Source of the DNA: Spirulina major PCC 6313
GTDB taxonomy: Bacteria > Cyanobacteriota > Cyanobacteriia > Cyanobacteriales > Spirulinaceae
Assembly (NCBI RefSeq): GCF_001890765.1
Contig: NZ_KV878783.1
Coordinates: 497,028 to 561,027 of the forward strand
DNA: 64,000 nucleotides
Reading direction: 5' to 3'
Shown here: positions 1 to 8,270 of the stretch, in pieces
How the letters are laid out: each line of letters opens with the position of its first letter
How positions within the stretch are numbered: position 1 is the first letter of the stretch
The notes under the pieces: model-generated
What the model was told of the DNA's origin: nothing
The model's database searches: none
What the model saw: only the letters and a program-made list of their open reading frames with translations
Made by a program: the position numbers and the translations under genes

Positions 1-36
1 ATTCGGGTCAGAAATGGGCGTTTCGTCAGCAGTCAT
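1..36 (-). CDS. possible 5' end of a gene continuing past the window edge
   Basis: An ATG at 36 on the minus strand opens a frame (M-T-A-D-E-T-P-I-S-D-P-N) that runs off the left edge. It lies downstream of the DUF3119 gene on the same strand. In many cyanobacteria DUF3119 is followed by a DUF3086 gene, so that is the natural guess. Only 12 codons are visible and there is no clear ribosome binding site, so this is inference from context. Confidence 0.25.
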   Translation of the reverse strand, partial: MTADETPISDPN

Positions 37-141
37 GGTTGGGTTCAAACAAAAGGGGCAGCCGTTGCAGCACAGCACGTTAAAACATTGGTTGAGAGCA
101 CGGCTGAGGCGATCGCCGGTTCAGTCCCGTGCCAATGTCGC

Positions 142-525
142 TCAATCCACTCTCGGTAATGGTTCTAAGCAGCGTAAGAGTTGCTCTGGATTAAAGAGCA
201 TCGGCAAAAAGTGAATACTGTTCACTTCCCGAAAGTAAAACAAAATGGGCAATCCTGGCCAAAAAACCCGCCAATTTTGCCAATCGGCATAGGGAAAATT
301 CCGGATCAACGTCCCCGAACGATACACATCCAAGGCGATCGCAGTAAATCGGAGGCGAATCGTGGCGGCTTGGATGATCAAGAACAGGCTAAAGACTTCC
401 ACAATTCCCCCCGCCCACAGTGAGACAAAGTACAGGGGAATCGCACCAAGAAAAATGGCGATCGGCAAGGCATAGCTGGGGGTGAGTTCAAGATCGGGGC
501 GAGTGGGGATGGAGGTTTGGGTCAT
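142..525 (-). CDS. DUF3119 family membrane protein
   Basis: A protein of about 127 residues starting M-T-Q-T-S-I-P-T. A hydrophobic N-terminal half (YALPIAIFLGAIPLYFVSLW and the following segment) predicts two membrane-spanning helices, followed by a small domain with conserved aromatic residues (FPYADWQNWRVFWP). This is the pattern of the cyanobacterial DUF3119 family, often found near plsY and DUF3086; the function is unknown. The open frame extends 39 codons further upstream, but that part is low-complexity HIP1-rich sequence, so the internal ATG at 525 is preferred. Family assignment is from recalled sequence features. Confidence 0.7.
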   Translation of the reverse strand: MTQTSIPTRPDLELTPSYALPIAIFLGAIPLYFVSLWAGGIVEVFSLFLIIQAATIRLRFTAIALDVYRSGTLIRNFPYADWQNWRVFWPGLPILFYFREVNSIHFLPMLFNPEQLLRCLEPLPRVD

Positions 526-867
526 TGGGGCCAAGGAAATGTGATCAGCAGATCGCGTTTGGGTGAAGTTGTGATTTATTGTAGCGGTTCGCGATCGCCT
601 CCCCTGCGATTTGCCGCGATCGCCCCTCATCGCATCACACACGGGCTACACAGTGGGCATCAGCCCACTTTCGCTCTGAGCCAAGAACTGAAGTTCCTGG
701 CGGATCTTGAGCCGCCTAACCCACCCTGCTGGACTGTTTTAACTAAGGTGATGCAATAGAATTTTGATGTTTTTTTGCATTGTAGAGGATTTCAGCGATT
801 TTCTAATCCACAGCTTTAGCTGAAACAGTCCACTACCATCAAGCCTTGTTTTGGCTGTGTTACGGCA
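526..867. other. gene-free interval between DUF3119 and pgpH-like gene
   Basis: No convincing reading frame. It holds a GTGGGC-ATCA-GCCCAC hairpin near 651-666, a GGCGGATCTTGAGCCGCC palindrome near 699-716 (a close relative recurs near 46285-46302), and A/T-rich DNA near 750-800 that could hold the DUF3119 promoter. Confidence 0.4.
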
Positions 868-3357
868 CTAGGCGGAGGATTGGGAGGGTTGGGGGTCGAG
901 GGCGGCTTTCGGGTAGGCGATGCGTTGGTGGTTGTACTGTTGCCAAACACGCACAAACACTTCTGCGATCGTCGGCAGTTCTTCCCAGCGCAGCCCCGAT
1001 TCATCCAGTTGATGATCTTGCCAGCGGGCCCGGAAAATTTTCTTCACCATGCTGAGGGCGGTTTCTGGGGTGGCATCTTTGAGCGATCGCAACGCCGCTT
1101 CGCAGGCATCGGCCAGCATCACGATCCCCGTTTCCCGCGATTGGGGGATCGGCCCCGCATAGCGAAATTGGGCTTCTTCTACATCGATGCCTTCACTTTG
1201 GGCCCGTTGCTTGGCTTGAAAGTAAAAATACGAGATCAAAATCGTGCCTTGGTGTTCCGGGATGAAGTCTTGCAGGGCTTCGGGGAGATTGTAGCGACGG
1301 GCGATCGCTAACCCTTCGCTGACGTGTTTTTTAATAATCGTGGCACTACACCAGGGATCATTAATTTCATCGTGCTTATTGGGGCCACCCATCTGGTTTT
1401 CAATAAAACCGAGGGGATCGTGCATTTTCCCGATGTCATGGTAAAGCGTCCCCGCCCGCACCAATTCCACATTGCAATGCAGTTCACGGGCCGCCGCTTC
1501 GGCGAGGGTCGCCACAAACAGCGTGTGCTGGAATGTGCCGGGGGCCTCGGTGGACAGACGTTTCAAGAGGGGGCGATTGGGGTTCGAGAGTTCCGCCAAA
1601 CGAATGGGGGTAACGAGGTCAAAAAGGCGTTCGAGATAGGGCGACAGACCGAGGGCAACGATGCACCAGGCCAACCCTGAGAGGCCAAAAATAGCCGCAG
1701 CCGGCAAAATCACCGACCAAATCACCCCAGCGGTGGAACTCCACATCAAGGTGACCACAAAGTAAACCGTGCCTTGGGTGAGGCCGACAGCACCGCCGAG
1801 GAGGGCCAGTTCTTCGCGCGATCGCAACCGACCCGCCACCACAGCCGCCACAATCCCCCCCGCTGCCCCAGCTAAAATCGATTCCCAGGACATCAACGCC
1901 GCTGTTGTCCAAGGGGTGGCGCTGAAAATGGATAACCCTGTCATCAGGGTAATGTGGGTGACCGCCAGGGCCGGACTAAAGAAACTACTGCCCAACAGCC
2001 CCACGGCCGCGAGATTATTCTGCTGCAAATGCATCATTAAAGGCGTACTGAGGCTGAGCAAACAGAGGAGAATGCGATCGCGACAGCGAAGCCGCACCCC
2101 AAACCGCCGCTTCGCCAGCCAGAAAATCCCCATACTACCCACCACGAGGCCGCCCGTTTGCGCCAAGCCCTGCCAATCAACGCCGCGCCGACTCTCGTTA
2201 AATTCATCAAGCAAGACAAACTCACGCCGTGTAATCTCCTGGCCCGCCCGCACAATCAATTCCCCCTGCGCCACCATATACACCACCGGCTCCACCGCTT
2301 CGGCGGCTTGTTCAGCGAGGCGTTTGGTTTCCCCTTTATCCGTGGTCAAGTTGGGTTTAATCATCTCCGCCAGCAGCGCCGTGGCCAGGGGTAACGTGCC
2401 ATCGGGCAGCATTGTTTGGGACTGCACCATAATGGCGTTTTGTTTCAATTCCGCCGGCAGGCCGGGGGGAAGGCCTTGGGCCAGCATCCGATTAACAATG
2501 ATGCGAAGTCCGTCTTGGGTTTCCACCCAGGCTTGATCGCGCATATCGAGGAGGGTCACCTGATAGTCGTATTGAACAGAATCGACTTCATTGCTTTGGA
2601 GGCGATTTTGGGCTTGGCGATAGCTATCGCGCACCACTGCAATGGTTTTCAGCAGGGTTTCGATCGGTTGATCGCCCTCCTGTTGGCGGTAGAGGTCGAG
2701 TTCAGCGATCGCTTGCTGCATCGCTAAACTCCGCGAGGCATTGCTCGGCGCTAGGGCCGCTTGGGGTTGAGGCATTGACTCACCCGCACTCAAGGAAAGC
2801 ACCTGACGCAGGCGCGGTAAGGCCGGGCTGGGGCTGGAAACCGGTTCAGCTATGGCTTCTGCTTCGGTCTCGGTGGACTGGGTGACGGAGGACAGCACCA
2901 TCTGCCAATCCACCGCACTACTCGCCCGTAAAAACCGTTGGGTTGGCAAGGACAGAACATCCTCTTCCACAAAGGGAAACGCGCCCGCCGTGGCCCGCAA
3001 GGTTTCCACCTCGGTCAAGAACTTTTCGAGGGCGGTCTGAATCTCTTGGTTGACGGCAGGATCAATCTGTAGCACTTGGACTAACCCAGCTTGGGCGGCT
3101 TTGCGCTGTTCATCGGTCAATTCTTGATCCACCACTTCGGCATCATGGCTGGCCCAAACACTTTTGGGGGCGCGGGTTCCTTCTTTGAGTTGCGGCTGGT
3201 TGTAGAAGCGATACCCCAGCACACTGGTGAGGGAAATGCCAATGAAAAGCACCATGATCGAGTGGGGAATGGTGGGTTTCGATTCCAGTCGCCGGGCGGG
3301 GTGGGGCGGGTGTAACCAGTGGGTGAGACGTTGTTGAAGACTGTGTAGTGGGTTCAT
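868..3357 (-). CDS. PgpH-type membrane HD phosphohydrolase (c-di-AMP phosphodiesterase)
   Basis: 829 residues with the three-part layout of the 7TM-7TMR-HD family: one N-terminal transmembrane helix (about 34-53), a long extracytoplasmic 7TMR-HDED region (about 55-400), a bundle of membrane helices (about 400-600) and a cytoplasmic HD domain (about 605-770). The HD domain shows FQHTLFVATLAEAAA, then LYHDIGKMHDP around residue 640, then a downstream ADACEAA motif, giving the metal-binding H...HD...D set. PgpH enzymes hydrolyse the second messenger c-di-AMP, which controls osmotic and potassium balance; that role is inferred from the family. The length is normal. It stands alone. Confidence 0.88.
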   Translation of the reverse strand: MNPLHSLQQRLTHWLHPPHPARRLESKPTIPHSIMVLFIGISLTSVLGYRFYNQPQLKEGTRAPKSVWASHDAEVVDQELTDEQRKAAQAGLVQVLQIDPAVNQEIQTALEKFLTEVETLRATAGAFPFVEEDVLSLPTQRFLRASSAVDWQMVLSSVTQSTETEAEAIAEPVSSPSPALPRLRQVLSLSAGESMPQPQAALAPSNASRSLAMQQAIAELDLYRQQEGDQPIETLLKTIAVVRDSYRQAQNRLQSNEVDSVQYDYQVTLLDMRDQAWVETQDGLRIIVNRMLAQGLPPGLPAELKQNAIMVQSQTMLPDGTLPLATALLAEMIKPNLTTDKGETKRLAEQAAEAVEPVVYMVAQGELIVRAGQEITRREFVLLDEFNESRRGVDWQGLAQTGGLVVGSMGIFWLAKRRFGVRLRCRDRILLCLLSLSTPLMMHLQQNNLAAVGLLGSSFFSPALAVTHITLMTGLSIFSATPWTTAALMSWESILAGAAGGIVAAVVAGRLRSREELALLGGAVGLTQGTVYFVVTLMWSSTAGVIWSVILPAAAIFGLSGLAWCIVALGLSPYLERLFDLVTPIRLAELSNPNRPLLKRLSTEAPGTFQHTLFVATLAEAAARELHCNVELVRAGTLYHDIGKMHDPLGFIENQMGGPNKHDEINDPWCSATIIKKHVSEGLAIARRYNLPEALQDFIPEHQGTILISYFYFQAKQRAQSEGIDVEEAQFRYAGPIPQSRETGIVMLADACEAALRSLKDATPETALSMVKKIFRARWQDHQLDESGLRWEELPTIAEVFVRVWQQYNHQRIAYPKAALDPQPSQSSA

Positions 3358-3447
3358 GGGGACTACTAAAACCTCAGTAGGATGATAGTTCAGGGGCGAT
3401 GGATGGGAAGAGGTCTGGGTCTCGAACGTCTTCAGGATTAAACGGTC

Positions 3448-4269
3448 TTACGCTCCATCCGACGGAAAGGGGCGACGATGTTGATTGTGTAAGCAACCGG
3501 CCGGGGCGATCGCTCCCCACTCCCAGCGCTCATGCCATTGCCCCTGGGGGTCTAACCCTGCCCACTGAGCAAAGAGTTGTTGAATTATAGACCACAGGGG
3601 ATGCTCCTTTGCATGGGGGGCGATCGCTTGCCCGTGGTACAGCCCCATTAAGGTTGCTGTTAACGCGGCGGTGAGGGGGCCGTGATGTTGAGCACGGCTG
3701 AGGCTGAGGCTCACATCTTCCGGGGTAGACCAGGCACAGTAGAGGGCCATGGGGAGGGCTAGGCTGGGGCTGGTGGCGAGGTGGACTGCCAGTTGCTGGC
3801 GGCTCCACCCCTGGGTCATGCCGGTGATCAGAGGGGTGAGGATGGCATAGTCTTGGGCGAGGGAGGTTTGCCATTGACGGCTCGGCCATTGTCCTTGTAG
3901 GCCTTGGTGAACGGCGATCGCCCACACCCACAGCCAATCGAGGGCGATCGCCTCATCCCCCACCCATTGGCTGATCGCAGCCGGCACAACGGCCTGCGCC
4001 CCATGGAATCGACAGAGCAACGGCATCATCGCCCAAGCCAACCCGGCGACGGAGGGCGATCGCATCCCAGGGGAAATCTCCGGCGGCAACAACGCAACCA
4101 ACGCACCATCGGACTGTAGCGAGGCTTCTGGTGTCTGGATTAAATACAGCAAGATTGACTGTTTTACCCGGTCCCACCGCCCAAAATCACCATGACTGGA
4201 ATCTGCGATCGTCCGGATCACACTTCCAAGTAAACCACCCTGAAACCGACTCAAAAGGGAATATGCCAT
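3448..4269 (-). CDS. ADP-ribosylglycohydrolase-like protein, probably lacking catalytic residues
   Basis: About 273 residues beginning M-A-Y-S-L-L-S-R-F-Q-G-G-L-L-G-S. The N-terminus matches the opening F-x-G-x-L-G helix of the ADP-ribosylglycohydrolase fold. The C-terminal part (MALYCAWSTPEDVSLSLSRA, then TAALTATLMGLYHG) resembles the family's conserved 'ALYCF...P-E-D...A...G...GAY-G' region. The Asp-rich metal sites normally seen (GDALG near the N-terminus, paired Asp later) are not evident, so it is either a divergent, inactive cyanobacterial branch or only fold-related. The in-frame ATG at 4269 is chosen over upstream starts because the fold begins there. Confidence 0.55.
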   Translation of the reverse strand: MAYSLLSRFQGGLLGSVIRTIADSSHGDFGRWDRVKQSILLYLIQTPEASLQSDGALVALLPPEISPGMRSPSVAGLAWAMMPLLCRFHGAQAVVPAAISQWVGDEAIALDWLWVWAIAVHQGLQGQWPSRQWQTSLAQDYAILTPLITGMTQGWSRQQLAVHLATSPSLALPMALYCAWSTPEDVSLSLSRAQHHGPLTAALTATLMGLYHGQAIAPHAKEHPLWSIIQQLFAQWAGLDPQGQWHERWEWGAIAPAGCLHNQHRRPFPSDGA

Positions 4270-4388
4270 TACATCGACTTGGCCAAGCCCACCTGAACAA
4301 CACCAACGGCTCAAGGATCACAGCATCTGATTCAGAGATAGACCGTTGGACGACGAAAGATTAAGGATCTTCCTGGTAACCATCTTAC

Positions 4389-4662
4389 GAAAATAGTGCG
4401 GGAGTCTGAAAGCCCCGTCACTTTATTGCGGGGATGAAAGACGACACGAGCGACGTTAGTCGCCTTAGTCTAGGATCGGCATCAGGCTGAGTCGATAGTG
4501 AAGCGGGTTTGCATCCTGCGCCTTGGACTAACTACCGTGGGGCACAGGGGAAGTTATCCGCTTGGGGAGATTAGACCTCTGGCGGGGTTGGAGTAATCCG
4601 GCTCGGTTAAGTCCGGTCGATGAACCAAGACTCCCCGTCGCTGTCTTCGCGGGGAGTGTCAA
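4389..4662 (+). mobile_element. miniature IS200/IS605-type element (copy 1) with decayed tnpB 3' end
   Basis: A 274-bp non-autonomous element. The left junction TTAC (4385-4388) is followed by GAAAATAGTGCGGGAG and an imperfect CCCCG...CGGGG hairpin. The right end has a strong ACTCCCCG...CGGGGAGT hairpin and finishes in TCAA (4659-4662). TTAC at left and TCAA at right are the cleavage signals of IS608-type Y1 transposition. Inside, the frame through about 4536-4645 reads like a TnpB C-terminus (SAWGD-stop-TSGG...stop-VRSMNQDSPSL) interrupted by TAG and TAA. In intact elements this region overlaps the TnpB omega RNA. A near copy in reverse orientation lies at 30971-31207; this copy has an extra segment of about 37 bp after the left hairpin. 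Confidence 0.8.
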
Positions 4663-4743
4663 GCGACAAAAATTAGAATCACCAACCGGAACTGAGTAGC
4701 GGGATGGGGGGCGAAGGACTTCAGCTTGAGGCGATCGCACTCC

Positions 4744-5733
4744 TCACCCTGCGTCTAGGGTCGCCAAAATCCACTCACTCGCCGCCACGCCAGAGGCGAT
4801 CGCCGCCTCACTCTGCGCCCCCAAACACCAATCCCCACAACAGACCAACGGCAACGGCAACCGTTGCCCCACACAGGCCACCCCCAGGGCCTGAGCCGTG
4901 AACCCATAGCGCCAGCGATGCCCTTGGCTCCAGAGGGGCATCTGGAACTTCGGGCCGGCTTGGGCGATCCAATGCTGGATCAGCGTCGGAATCGCCGCGT
5001 CCCAATCGTGACGGTCTACATATTGGTGGGCAAACTCCGGCGTGCTGTGTAAACACAGGGTCAACTGTGCCGGGTTCTGGCGCTTGCTGCTATCTTCAAT
5101 CACCCTCCGCAACGGTGCATTGCCCTCCGCCACTAAACCCCGGCGGGGCAGTTGCTCGCTCAACGGCAACGGATACCCCACCATCACCGTAATACAAGGC
5201 TCAAAACTCACCCGGTCGAGGCGTTGCAATAAGTCCTGGGGTGACTGACTGGCAATGAGGGTGGCCAGGAGGGCGATCGCTTGCGGTGCAGGAATCGCCA
5301 TCACTAAACTGCGGGCCCGCACGACTGCTGTATCAGAGGCTGCGCCCCGAATATCCCAACCCTCGCGGTTTTGATGGAGTTCTGTCACACAGAAATGGGT
5401 TTGAACGTCCAACGCCATCGCCAACTGTTTGATGACGGCGGTATTGCCCAAAGGAGACACCCAACCCTCTGCCCAGGGTTGCAATGTTGCCTGTATGGCC
5501 TCATCCTGCAACAGCTTTGCGGTGTGGGGCCCCTGGATCGTAAAAGACACCAGCCCATGATCAATCCGAGTCTCGTAGAGGCGGCGCGTTGCCACTCGTC
5601 CCCCCACTCCCCGCGATTTATCTAACACGATCACCCGTTTGCCCTGATCCTGGAGCCGTTTCGCGCAGGATAATCCGGCTAATCCGGCTCCAACTACGGC
5701 TACATCAAACCCATCTAAGCTCTGCTCTGTCAT
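4744..5733 (-). CDS. FAD-dependent amine-oxidase/renalase-like oxidoreductase
   Basis: About 329 residues. The N-terminus has a dinucleotide-binding fold: VAVVGAGLAGLSCAKRLQ (GxGxxG), an acidic end of strand 2 (VIVLDKSRGVGGR) and the GGR-x-A-T-R motif of the renalase-like / NAD(P)-binding family. The C-terminus ends with the second FAD contact (LVCCGDWCLGAQSEAAIASG). The substrate is unknown. It is a monocistronic minus-strand gene. ATG at 5733 is preferred to the GTG two codons upstream. The family is secure; a specific reaction is not claimed. Confidence 0.78.
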   Translation of the reverse strand: MTEQSLDGFDVAVVGAGLAGLSCAKRLQDQGKRVIVLDKSRGVGGRVATRRLYETRIDHGLVSFTIQGPHTAKLLQDEAIQATLQPWAEGWVSPLGNTAVIKQLAMALDVQTHFCVTELHQNREGWDIRGAASDTAVVRARSLVMAIPAPQAIALLATLIASQSPQDLLQRLDRVSFEPCITVMVGYPLPLSEQLPRRGLVAEGNAPLRRVIEDSSKRQNPAQLTLCLHSTPEFAHQYVDRHDWDAAIPTLIQHWIAQAGPKFQMPLWSQGHRWRYGFTAQALGVACVGQRLPLPLVCCGDWCLGAQSEAAIASGVAASEWILATLDAG

Positions 5734-5860
5734 GACCACACCTCAACTGTACCAATGTCTGCAATGCCTCGCTGCGCCCCCAAGGTCGAGCCTGGTGGCA
5801 GTATGAGCCACAATCTATAGCACTAGCTAGAGCGGTTAGGACATTCAGAGACTCTGAGAG

Positions 5861-5880
5861 CAAGGGGCTTAAGCCCCTTG
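5861..5880. repeat. CAAGGGG...CCCCTTG palindrome, copy 1
   Basis: A perfect 20-bp palindrome with CTTAAG at its centre, in the gap between the oxidoreductase and the FAH hydrolase. Near-identical palindromes occur at 26903, 46731, 51954 and 55065. Confidence 0.85.
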
Positions 5881-5934
5881 CCTGTCCTAATGCCCTTGTT
5901 GATTGCTATACAGTAAAACGCCTGGGTGGAGGGG

Positions 5935-6711
5935 CTATGGTGCGATCGCCACGGGATTTTCCAGGTTGCCGATGCCTTCGATTTCGATGCGAATGCGATC
6001 GCCCACCATCACCGGCCCCACACCCTCCGGCGTTCCCGTCAAGACCACATCCCCCGGCAACAGGGTCATCACCTGGGAAATATAGGACACCAGTTGAGCC
6101 GGAGACACCACCATCTGATCCACGATCGCACTTTGGCGCGGTTCCGGTTCGTCATTCACAAAGGTTTGCAGTTTCGCTTCGGTGCTCAGTTCTCGGACAA
6201 TCCACGGCCCCAGGGGGCAAAAGGTGTTAAACCCTTTCGCCCGCGTCCATTGACCATCACGCCGCTGGAGGTCTCGCGCTGTGACATCATTGGCGATCGT
6301 GTAGCCCCAAATTTTTGGGGCGGCTTGTTCGGGGCTACATTGGTAGGTGCGATCGCCAATCACCAACGCCAACTCCCCCTCATACTCCACCTGCTCCGAT
6401 TGCGACGGATAGACAATCGGCTGACGAGCCGCAATCACCGTCGTCGGTGGCTTCATAAATAACAATGGCTCTTTGGGCACTGGCGTACCCATTTCCGCCG
6501 CATGGGCAGCGTAGTTTTTGCCAATGGCAATAATTTTTGAAGGTGAGCAGGGAGCCAGCAGCGTATATTGTTCCGCTGTTAAGGTTAAATCTGTCGGCTG
6601 CCCCGTTAACCAGGGCGGCGCATCAAGAACTTGAAGAGTGCGATCGGGATGGAGCAATCCATAATAGATTTGCCCTTGAACATCAACAACACGGACATAG
6701 CGATAGGCCAT
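5935..6711 (-). CDS. fumarylacetoacetate hydrolase (FAH) family protein
   Basis: 258 residues. The FAH core begins near residue 60 with SKIIAIGKNYAAHAAEMG and continues with FMKPPTTVI, the metal-ligand segment VEYEGELALVIG (E-x-E), YTIANDVTARDLQ and WTRAKGFNTFCPLGPWIV, ending with LLPGDVVLTGTPEGVGPVMVGD. These are the conserved metal-binding and active-site blocks of FAH/2-hydroxyhepta-2,4-diene-dioate isomerase-like enzymes, usually acylpyruvases or oxaloacetate decarboxylases/tautomerases. The exact substrate cannot be read from sequence. It is divergent from rpsF, with about 170 bp between them. Confidence 0.88.
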   Translation of the reverse strand: MAYRYVRVVDVQGQIYYGLLHPDRTLQVLDAPPWLTGQPTDLTLTAEQYTLLAPCSPSKIIAIGKNYAAHAAEMGTPVPKEPLLFMKPPTTVIAARQPIVYPSQSEQVEYEGELALVIGDRTYQCSPEQAAPKIWGYTIANDVTARDLQRRDGQWTRAKGFNTFCPLGPWIVRELSTEAKLQTFVNDEPEPRQSAIVDQMVVSPAQLVSYISQVMTLLPGDVVLTGTPEGVGPVMVGDRIRIEIEGIGNLENPVAIAP

Positions 6712-6883
6712 AAGTCACGAATAGCAGAAGCGCGTAGTTTAAAATAGTAAGGCTATGGCTTTGGTGAAACAGACACAAACCGTAGTAAGATTCTAAAGCC
6801 TTGCTTCTCGATTGCTAGAACTTTCTCGCGGAACGAGTCTAGACCCAATCAGAAGCCGAGTGACCACAAGGAGCCAATTAATA

Positions 6884-7216
6884 ATGAGCCGCAATTACGA
6901 AATGATGTACATTCTGCGCCCTGATCTCTCAGAAGATCAAGTCAGCGCAGCCGTGACCAAGTATCAAGATCTACTCACTGAATACGGTGCAACGGAAATC
7001 ACCAATGATGTGTGGGGCCGTCGTCGCCTTGCCTATCCGATTCAAAAATTCAACGATGGCATCTACGTGCTCGTCCACTACAGTGGTGACGGTAAGCAAG
7101 TGGCTGCCGTTGAACGGATGATGCGCTTAAGTGAAGATGTGCTGCGCTTCTTGTCCCTGAAACAAGAAATCCCCGCTGTGGCAGAAGCAGCCGAACCCGT
7201 AGCCGCCGAAGCCTAA
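6884..7216 (+). CDS. rpsF: 30S ribosomal protein S6
   Basis: 110 residues starting [14 protein letters not shown], with the S6 hallmarks [12 protein letters not shown] and the YVLVHYSGD strand, and the usual Ala/Glu-rich C-terminal tail. S6 binds the central domain of 16S rRNA with S18. The start is fixed by homology and by an AAGGAG site about 11 bases upstream; the frame is open for 24 more codons upstream but has no family match. No rpsR or ssb lies next to it. Confidence 0.96.
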   Translation: MSRNYEMMYILRPDLSEDQVSAAVTKYQDLLTEYGATEITNDVWGRRRLAYPIQKFNDGIYVLVHYSGDGKQVAAVERMMRLSEDVLRFLSLKQEIPAVAEAAEPVAAEA

Positions 7217-7250
7217 TCCCCCACATCAGGGATGCATCCATCTATTATTG

Positions 7251-7282
7251 AAGAGAAGATCGTCTTTGGAGGGTCTTCTCTT
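7251..7282 (+). terminator. probable rpsF terminator
   Basis: AAGAGAAGA (7251-7259) pairs perfectly with TCTTCTCTT (7274-7282), 35 bases after the rpsF stop. There is no long T-run, so it could act as an mRNA 3' stabiliser rather than a classic intrinsic terminator. Confidence 0.5.
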
Positions 7283-7293
7283 ATCGCTGTTAG

Positions 7294-7765
7294 CCTGCAT
7301 TTGATCTCCCTCATCCGAGGAGCGATTCAGGGTAGCGAGCTAGAAGCTCGCACTACAGAGGATGATAGCAATGGTAGTGTGAGCCTCTGGGTCACTTCTC
7401 CTATGGAAAATAACAGCAGCGATTCAGGGCAGCGATCGCCTGTCAGATCGCCTGCATTTGATCTCCCTCATCCGAGGAGCGATTCAGGGTAGCGAGCTAG
7501 AAGCTCGCACTACAGAGGATGATAGCAATGGTAGTGTGAGCCTCTGGGTCACTTCTCCTATGGAAAATAACAGCAGCGATTCAGGGCAGCGATCGCCTGT
7601 CAGATCACCTGCATTTGATCTCCCTCATCCGAGGAGCGATTCAGGGTAGCGAGCTAGAAGCTCGCACTACAGAGGATGATAGCAATGGTAGTGTGAGCCT
7701 CTGGGTCACTTCTCCTATGGAAAATAACAGCAGCGATTCAGGGCAGCGATCGCCTGTCAGATCGC
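7294..7765. repeat. three tandem copies of a 157-bp unit
   Basis: Copies start at about 7294, 7451 and 7608 and are nearly identical; the visible difference is at the copy 2/copy 3 boundary (GATCAC instead of GATCGC). Each unit contains a GCGAGC-TAGAA-GCTCGC hairpin, a larger inverted pair CTCGCACTAC / GTAGTGTGAG, and GCGATCGC near its end. The period is not a multiple of three, so the open frames through the array are not conserved coding sequence. It fills the gap between rpsF and the exbD pair. Confidence 0.93.
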
Positions 7766-7837
7766 TTTATGCTCTCATGCTGAAACATTTAGACTGGTTC
7801 TGGGGTCAACAGATCGCACCTCTCCCCTTGCTTAACG

Positions 7838-8257
7838 ATGGCCTTTCGTTCCCGACACCGTGCTACTCCTGCCCCGACGGTTAACCTCGTCCCGATGTTG
7901 GATGTGTTGATGTCGGTGCTGACGTTTTTTATTGTGATGGCGATGACGTTAACCGGGTCGCGCTTGGATCGCATTGCCTTGCCCGGTGCGGGAGGGGGTG
8001 AGGGCGCGATCGCTCTCCCGCACAATACGCCGCAGTTGGTGATTGGCCTGACGGCAGCCCAAGAGATTGTGATTCAGGGGGAGGTGGTGGATGAGGCGGA
8101 ATTGGCGACGGTGATGGGGGCGTTTTTAGCGGCGGAACCGGAGGGGATTGTGATTCTTAATGCCGATCGCAGCCTGGACTATGCTGAAATCACTGAACTG
8201 CTGACGTTAATGGGCAATGTGGGGGGCGATCGCGTCTCCCTCGCCCTGCAAAATTAA
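7838..8257 (+). CDS. ExbD/TolR-family proton-channel subunit
   Basis: 139 residues. A short cytoplasmic N-terminus is followed by one transmembrane helix in VNLVPMLDVLMSVLTFFIV, where the Asp in LVPMLDV is the conserved proton-pathway residue of ExbD/TolR. A periplasmic domain of about 80 residues follows. With an ExbB partner such proteins use the proton gradient to energise TonB-dependent outer-membrane transport or related work. No exbB or tonB lies in the window, so the partner must be elsewhere. It is followed after 13 bases by a second exbD. Exact role unknown. Confidence 0.88.
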   Translation: MAFRSRHRATPAPTVNLVPMLDVLMSVLTFFIVMAMTLTGSRLDRIALPGAGGGEGAIALPHNTPQLVIGLTAAQEIVIQGEVVDEAELATVMGAFLAAEPEGIVILNADRSLDYAEITELLTLMGNVGGDRVSLALQN

Positions 8258-8270
8258 CCCCCAAACCCCG

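Noticed and set aside
1-159. Plus-strand frame open from the window edge to 159
   Set aside because: Overlaps the 3' end of the DUF3119 gene, has no recognisable domain and looks like a composition artefact; a minus-strand start at 36 fits the strand of its neighbours better.
7232-7884. Open frames with repeated protein segments (ISLIRGAIQGSELEAR...) through the 157-bp array
   Set aside because: The repeat period is not a multiple of three, so the same peptide appears only in separate frames that each stop; there is no ribosome binding site or family match.
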